A DNA stretch of 37,502 nt. Origin: Fomitopsis serialis (taxonomy: Eukaryota; Basidiomycota; Agaricomycetes; Polyporales; Fomitopsidaceae). Every line of letters starts with the position of its first letter. The first letter of the stretch is position 1. The stretch covers positions 1 to 37,502 of the forward strand of contig NW_025955338.1 of assembly GCF_022376445.1 (NCBI RefSeq), in the 5' to 3' direction. Below are positions 32,364 to 37,502 of the stretch, one piece after another. The notes beneath the pieces are model-generated. The model ran no database searches. It saw only the letters and a program-made list of their open reading frames with translations, and had not been told where the DNA came from. The position numbers were made by a program, and so were the translations under genes.

Positions 32364-35048
32364 TCATCGTCTGCGATGCCCCATGTTTCGAATCCGCGGT
32401 CGTGTTGGTGTCTCTTCGTTTGACGGTGGTAGACGAGCTATAGTCGACGGGCCCGCACCACTACCACCGACGAGCAATGGGGCAGCCAGTCTTGCGGCTG
32501 GCGCGGCAGGATCATCATCCTCGAATGGCGATGCCGACATCACTGACGCACGGCTAGACGGCCCCGGACCCTCCACTTCCGTTGGCGTGTGCATCCAAGT
32601 CGCCATAACGTCCTCTTCCTCTGCATCATGTTGTGTTCAATGATCTATGCATCGCACTCGAAGGCCAATCTTACCATCGAGATCCTGATCCATGGCGTCC
32701 ACTTCTGCTTGTTCGTCCTCTTCCTCCTCCTCACTGTCCTCATCATACAACCCACCAGGCGGCTCGCCCACCCACTCCTCGTCTCCCTCTTCGTTCGCGA
32801 AGTCCCACACGTCCAAGACGGTCGACTCCATCCGGTTGCTCGCAGCCACACACCACCGCCCTTCGAAGACGACTTGCCAGACGCCAACGATGCCTGTAAG
32901 CAGATCGCGCACTTGCGAGCCGTCCCGGATATCCCACATCTTGAGTGTGCCATCGCTTCCGCTGAGCACCTTGAACTCGTCGTGCTGGAAGCACGTGATA
33001 GCACGTTGTGAGCCGCGAGGGTGTGATGATGTTCGCCAGTGTCCGGGTTCCATACACGCAATGTCGAGTCTGCGGCAGCAGAGACGAGGTAGGATGGAGA
33101 TAGGCCCAGCAGACCGACGAGGGAGGTGGTGTCCCGTCAGCGTGTGTTGACATTGGCCGTTCTGGAGATTCCATACGCGCACGGGTGCCATCCATAGAAC
33201 CCGAGCACGCAAGGTTGCGATGATATCTAGTACCACGCTGTACACTGAACATTTGATTAGAATGACCGATGGCACACAGTCCGCAAAGCCTCACCTTTCT
33301 GCGTATGGCCAACGAGGACCCACTTACAGGTGCCCGTGATGATATCCCATATTCGGACAGTGCAATCGTAGCTACCGGAAACTAGCGTCCGACCGCGTGC
33401 TGCAAGCGCACGAACGGCATGGTCGTGTCCTTCAAGATGCAGTTTGTGGTATGGGTTGTCTTCCACGTCCTCCTGCATCGTGTCCCCGTCAAACTCAGCG
33501 GCACGAAGCCTAAACTAGACACTCACTTCAGATGGGTCAACCTCGTTGTCGTCCGCTCCATAGCAGCGGTACTCGTCATCTCCAGGCTTGGGTAATGTCC
33601 ACACGCGGAGCGAATGATCCCTACTACCGGTCACGATAAGGGGACGCTTTGGCCACTTCTCTCGCGTGATGACACCTCCCTCGTTCTCGACGTCGATCAT
33701 CTCCGGCTTGACTATCGCTAGACATCGCACTGTACTCGTATGTCCGCCAAACACATGCGTACAGCGCCCGTCTCCAGATTCCAGATACGTACAGTCCGGT
33801 CGGTCGACCCACTGACGAGAGTGTTCTTCGTTGCCGCCAGCGCCCATACGCCGCCTTCATGACCGTCTAGCGAACGCAGAAGTTCCCCCGTGGCGGGCGA
33901 GTAGACGTGAATCGAGTGATCATCCGAGGCGGAGATGATGCGTCCATGAGAGAAGATCAGACATGTCACCACCGAACGCCCATGCGCAGGGAATGTGATA
34001 CGCTTCGGGTTCTGGTTCTGCACCCAGCGCGTCCGAGTAAGATGCCGCGACTTGAATAGAATCTTGTATGGGTGGGGTAGAGGCAGTGCGCCAGGCGCAG
34101 GTAGCCCCTGACGTCGTCTCCGAGCGAAGATGGCGTCCGCGAACGCGATCTCGGAGCCACGCCCAAACCATATCTTCGTGCTGCGGAGCAAGTCTCGCCA
34201 GAGGACGGGGTCGGAGTCGATGATGGCACGCCAGGCCTTTGATACACGGGAGGCGCGAGCGAGATCGGAGAAACTCAGGTAACTCAGGACATGCGAAACC
34301 AATTCTGGCGGGAGGATGGTGAGGAAGTCGCGCGCCAATGTAGGTGTCAAGATAGAATGTAGTGTTCGCAGGACCGACAATGGAGAGTGGCGGAGGAAGG
34401 TGAGCAATACATGAGACTGAAGTTGCGGAGGAAGGGTCGAGTAGTGACAGAGCAAGGCGGGAAGCGTCAAGAGGGTCGTCAGCGACAGGTCGGGCTGTAC
34501 AGGCGCTTGGGGTGGCTGAGGTGAGGAGTGCCCACTGGGCGGGGCGGATGGCCAGATACTCTCTGGTGGCGGTGAACCGTGAGGTGAAGGAAGAGGGGAT
34601 GGGGGAGCGGCTGCATTGATCGGCGAAATATGTTGTAATGGTGCAGGCTTCGCCCTCTTTCGTGGCGGAGTGTTGGTCACGACGCCGGAGATCGTTTCGA
34701 TACCCTCCATCATGTCCTCAGTGCTGTATGACCTCTTCCTGCCATAGCGTTCGATAGCTTCGACAAGGCCTACCTCCTTGGCGGCTTCGCCGTCTTCATC
34801 CCGACGCAACAACCTCCAATGCGCGCCACCGACGACCTCGTCTTCCTCGGGCATCTCTTGCTCGCCGACTTCACCATCGCGGAACGTGGCCTTGCCTCCA
34901 CCAGGAAACTCGAGGCGGAACTCCCGTAGGGACTTTGGCAGATGGGCATTGAGAAGTGGGTAAGTCTTCGGATCCTTGGGAGACGAAGGTGCGGGGAGGG
35001 GAGGGAGCGGAATGGGCGCGTAGGTAGTTGTGGTCGTAGTGGTCGTCA
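32364..35048 (-). CDS. CDC4: CDC4-type F-box/WD40 protein (SCF ubiquitin-ligase substrate receptor) with five frame breaks
   Basis: CDC4/FBXW7 proteins recruit phosphorylated cell-cycle proteins to the SCF E3 ligase. Coding segments are 33527-35048, 33295-33472, 32675-33244 and 32364-32620 (introns of 54, 50 and 54 nt). The F-box is LPPELVSHVLSYLSFSDLAR followed by ASRVSKAWRAI and VLWRDLL. WD40 blades follow: ISASDDHSIHVYSPATG, LVSGSTDRTVRIWNLETG, LIVTGSRDHSLRVWTLP, LVSGSYDCTVRIWDIITG and later VLSGSDGTLKMWDIRDG. Reading the full propeller requires changing frame near 33764-33770, 33222-33227, 33180-33189, 33122-33134 and 33001-33010, none with room for an intron. The tail is acidic, then Ser/Pro-rich. 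The initiator ATG was not resolved: the frame is open to 35048 and probably joins an upstream exon through the acceptor just above it. Either the sequence has small errors or this copy is decaying. Confidence 0.85.
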
Positions 35049-36553
35049 CAACCCTGTGTGGCAGTCAAAAGGATGTCAAACCGTATGTAGAGGGCGTGAA
35101 CATACTTTGTGGTCTGCACCGACGGTGCTAGTTGTAAGAATGGCCGATGGTGGAGGACATGGTGGTAGCAAGAAGAAGAGCGCGCCTGGTTGAGGGCGAC
35201 GACGATGTTGGAAGCGCGTCAGGCCAGACGCAACAGACGCGACGTGCGCTCGGCTCCCCGCGGCGGACTTCAAATCCCTGGCCACACGCGGTCGAGCCTC
35301 CTCCGCAGAGCCGTCCCCTTCAGTTCGATGCGCCCAGCCTTTGTTTCTGCACAATCAACAGCGAACACGTTGTGGGTGTGTCGTGACCATGGATTTCGTG
35401 TTGCCCTGGGCCAACCACACGTTGCGTCTACCCGTCACATACACCGAACCTGCACCGAACACTACTACCACTCGCGATCGCCGACTCAGCGAAATACTGT
35501 CCTTTCATCGCCGATCCCGACACGCTCATATGCAACTAATTGAGCTATATTTCATCGGCTTTGAACAGCCATTGATATGACAGAACAGGATCCTGACTCC
35601 GTGTTTTTATTCACGGACACCCCGTAATCGACTTAAGCAGTTTCCGCACGACTTCCGCACAATCCAGCAACAAGAGTTGCGATAATGATTCGCAGTGGTG
35701 CACGCGTGGTATTGATCTCGGCTTCAATGAAGTACTCTAAAAGTGTGGGGTGTTTGAGTATGTCGGCTACTGAACTTAGCTGTGAAGGTGAATCGGAGAG
35801 GGTCGGGGTAGCTGCCGTGGGCATACGGAGCTGTCGTCATTGTCGCGGATGGTTTGATGAATGTCTAGGGTATGGTAGGATCTTTGAGCCATGATGGAAT
35901 GGCGGCACTTAAGAAGACGTCCTAGGGACCACAGGTCTATAGGGCGAGGGGCCTGTGGTGGCCTGTGGTAGACAACGATCGTCACGCGTCGAGCTCAGTG
36001 AACGAGCATGGCCAGGCCGAGATTGCCATATCAAGCAGGCGGGGATATGGGCGCCTATGGGCGTCGACTCCGAGACGCCCGGAGTCGGCCAATGGAGTAG
36101 CGTCTATGAACAACTCTCCTGCGAACGCCCTTCATAGCACGTCCGTCCCTCCGCCTACGACCGCCTCTTCCCGTTTTCCTTCCCGTTCACTCCTCAACGC
36201 CGTTCAGTCTCACCAGCGGCGCGCTGTCGCTGTCGTGATCGCCGCCCAGCCCCCGAGTCGCGTCGGCCGAACGGCAGTTTTCGTCGATTCTACCCACCGC
36301 ATCTCGATCTGTACCTGGTTCAGTCTCTGCAGTGGCCGCTGCAACGCGCCGAACGCTGGTGCTCTTTGACTGTCATTAGCCCTCCACAGCGACGCTGTTC
36401 AGTCATTCCGGGACTTTCGATCGTGCGGTAGCTGGATTCGGAAGAGTCGATCTGGGCTGCGTGTTGTGCGCACTGGCTCGGGCGCGACCATCGAGCTTAC
36501 ACGGGTGAAAACAGGCGACCAGCGCGGATCCCACTTCGCGAGCCATTATAACA
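35049..36553. other. Divergent intergenic region between CDC4 and the right-edge zinc-cluster factor
   Basis: This should contain the missing first exon and promoter of CDC4 (near 35050-35350) and a long leader or promoter for the plus-strand factor. A GT-AG intron from about 35104 down to 35050 would join upstream sequence to CDC4 in an open frame, but I found no ATG in that frame. No other gene is supported. Confidence 0.4.
35950..35969 (+). repeat. Tandem duplication of GGCCTGTGGT
   Basis: Two exact 10-bp units abut each other about 590 bp upstream of the zinc-cluster factor's ATG. A short tandem repeat of unknown meaning. Confidence 0.5.
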
Positions 36554-37502
36554 ATGTCAGCGTCTTCTAACTATCCCGGATACTACCCTCCCTCTTCACA
36601 AAGGCCCCAGTCGACCTCCTATGCATCCACATCGTCCCTACCCCAGCGCGGACGGGAACAACAGGCGCAGCCGGGACCCTCGCCCTCCTCTTCATCTGTT
36701 CCGATTGATCCGTCGCTCTCGATGTATGGCTCACAATACTATCCCAACACACAGTACCAGCCCCGACCCCTGCATCCGCCGCAGCTGAACGTCCCGACGA
36801 ACCTCTCGTCGCCCTCTTCTCAGGCGTCGGAAACCATTGCGACGCCTCCCACAGAACATCGACAGACCCCGGGGTCGTCAAGCATGAACGCCAACGGCAA
36901 GCGACCAGTCTCACCCACTCGTACGCAGTCCGGCGATGTGCGGAAGAAGTCTCGCAAAGACGATGACGGCGACGAAGCTCAAAGTCCGGGCGCGGAGAAG
37001 GGTGATGACGCCCCTAAACAGAAGTCGACGCGTGGATCACGGTGCGTTGGCATGCTTGTCCCTTCTCTCGTGCTCACCTGCGTGATCAGAGCCTGCATGG
37101 TATGCCGCCGGCTCAAGATGAAGTGTGTCGGCGCGGAAAATGGCCCACCGTGCAAGCGTTGTCAGGCGGGCAACCATGAATGCGTGTTTGAGGAGTCAAA
37201 TCGTGGGAAGCGTTCGACGAAGTATGGTCCCTTTCTTCCCCGTCCGTGTACTCATCTTAACTCCGCGCGACAGAAAACATGAGATCCTCACGCGCTCGTT
37301 GCGTAAGATGGAGCGCACTCTTGATACCATATTCCGTTCGCTCGGCGCACCGCCCTCTGATGGTCCCTCGCGTTCGCCCTCGCCCTCGGGGCAGCCACCA
37401 CCCTCGGGCGAGACGCATCCACTCCTGCTTCACCTCCACAGTCGCCTAGACCTGAAAGCGTCCCTGTGCACCAAAGTCAAAGACGATCATCAGACCAGCC
37501 GC
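36554..37502 (+). CDS. Zn(II)2Cys6 fungal transcription factor, amino-terminal part (cut by window edge)
   Basis: A nuclear zinc-cluster regulator, incomplete at the right edge. Exons are 36554-37041, 37090-37221 and 37274 onward (introns of 48 and 52 nt). The amino end is rich in Ser, Pro, Gln and Tyr and disordered. A basic patch (RKKSRKDDD) precedes the cluster, whose cysteines are at about residues 165, 168, 175, 184, 187 and 194 (ACMVCRRLKMKCVGAENG, then PPCKRCQAGNHEC), spacing C-X2-C-X6-C-X8-C-X2-C-X6-C. Downstream, HEILTRSLRKMERTLDTIFR is a likely dimerisation helix. Near 37406-37409 the frame appears to slip: after that the alternative frame gives a natural Ser/Pro-rich sequence (DASTPASPPQSPRPESVP), while the original frame gives atypical sequence. 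The target genes and any middle homology region lie outside the window. Confidence 0.82.

Noticed and set aside
32381..32410. TTCGAATCC-like sequence resembling a tRNA T-arm
   Set aside because: It lies within the last CDC4 exon and has no matching acceptor stem or anticodon arm nearby.
1..37502. CRISPR arrays, bacterial defence islands, prophage or operon-like systems
   Set aside because: The intron-rich fungal gene structure rules out a prokaryotic context and no regularly spaced repeat array was seen.

Overview
The window looks like nuclear DNA of a filamentous basidiomycete, most likely an Agaricomycete. Nearly every gene is cut by many short GT-AG introns of about 47-80 nt, the DNA is GC-rich, genes lie close together on both strands, and the recognisable proteins are fungal housekeeping types. 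Exon chains were built by hand, joining reading frames at GT..AG sites and checking phase and family conservation at each join. No bacterial, CRISPR, tRNA or rRNA feature was found.

Left part (1-11.1 kb): a 5'-truncated non-LTR retrotransposon relic (RNase H plus CCHC end, minus strand); a small secreted-then-anchored single-pass membrane protein (1697-2320, plus); a SAPS-family phosphatase regulatory subunit (2936-6596, minus, 11 exons); a mitochondrial-type tRNA 2-thiouridylase (SLM3/MTU1, 7120-8670, minus, 8 exons); and, divergent from it, a Trf4/5-type non-canonical poly(A) polymerase (8965-11098, plus, 5 exons).

Middle (11.1-21.3 kb): a large disordered proline/serine-rich protein with LKDRIA/LRDKIA motifs (11474-14284, plus); the inner-kinetochore protein CENP-C/Mif2 with CENP-C motif and cupin (14631-16812, minus, 6 exons); the AP-2 clathrin adaptor mu subunit (17056-18898, minus, 11 exons including a 9-nt first and 6-nt last coding exon); and a secreted GDSL/SGNH esterase (19815-21288, plus, 10 exons) behind a promoter with twin GGCCAAT boxes framed by an inverted repeat.

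Right part (21.3-37.5 kb): about 3.7 kb without a recognisable gene; a Zn(II)2Cys6 transcription factor (25040-26854, plus); the nonsense-mediated-decay helicase UPF1 (27621-31336, minus, 11 exons), divergent from a small HYPK-like UBA protein (31606-32001, plus) across a promoter that holds a perfect 12-bp palindrome around CACGTG; a CDC4-type F-box/WD40 ubiquitin-ligase subunit (32364-35048, minus) whose WD40 part has five reading-frame breaks; and a second Zn(II)2Cys6 factor that runs off the right edge (36554 onward, plus).

No new operon-like system is evident. The most informative oddities are the clustered single-base frame breaks in CDC4, with similar single breaks in both zinc-cluster factors (either homopolymer sequence errors or real gene decay), the coding micro-exons in the AP-2 mu and SAPS genes, and three structured promoter elements. 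The functional mix (cell cycle: CDC4, SAPS, CENP-C; RNA quality control: UPF1, TRF4; tRNA modification: SLM3) is ordinary for a core chromosomal region.
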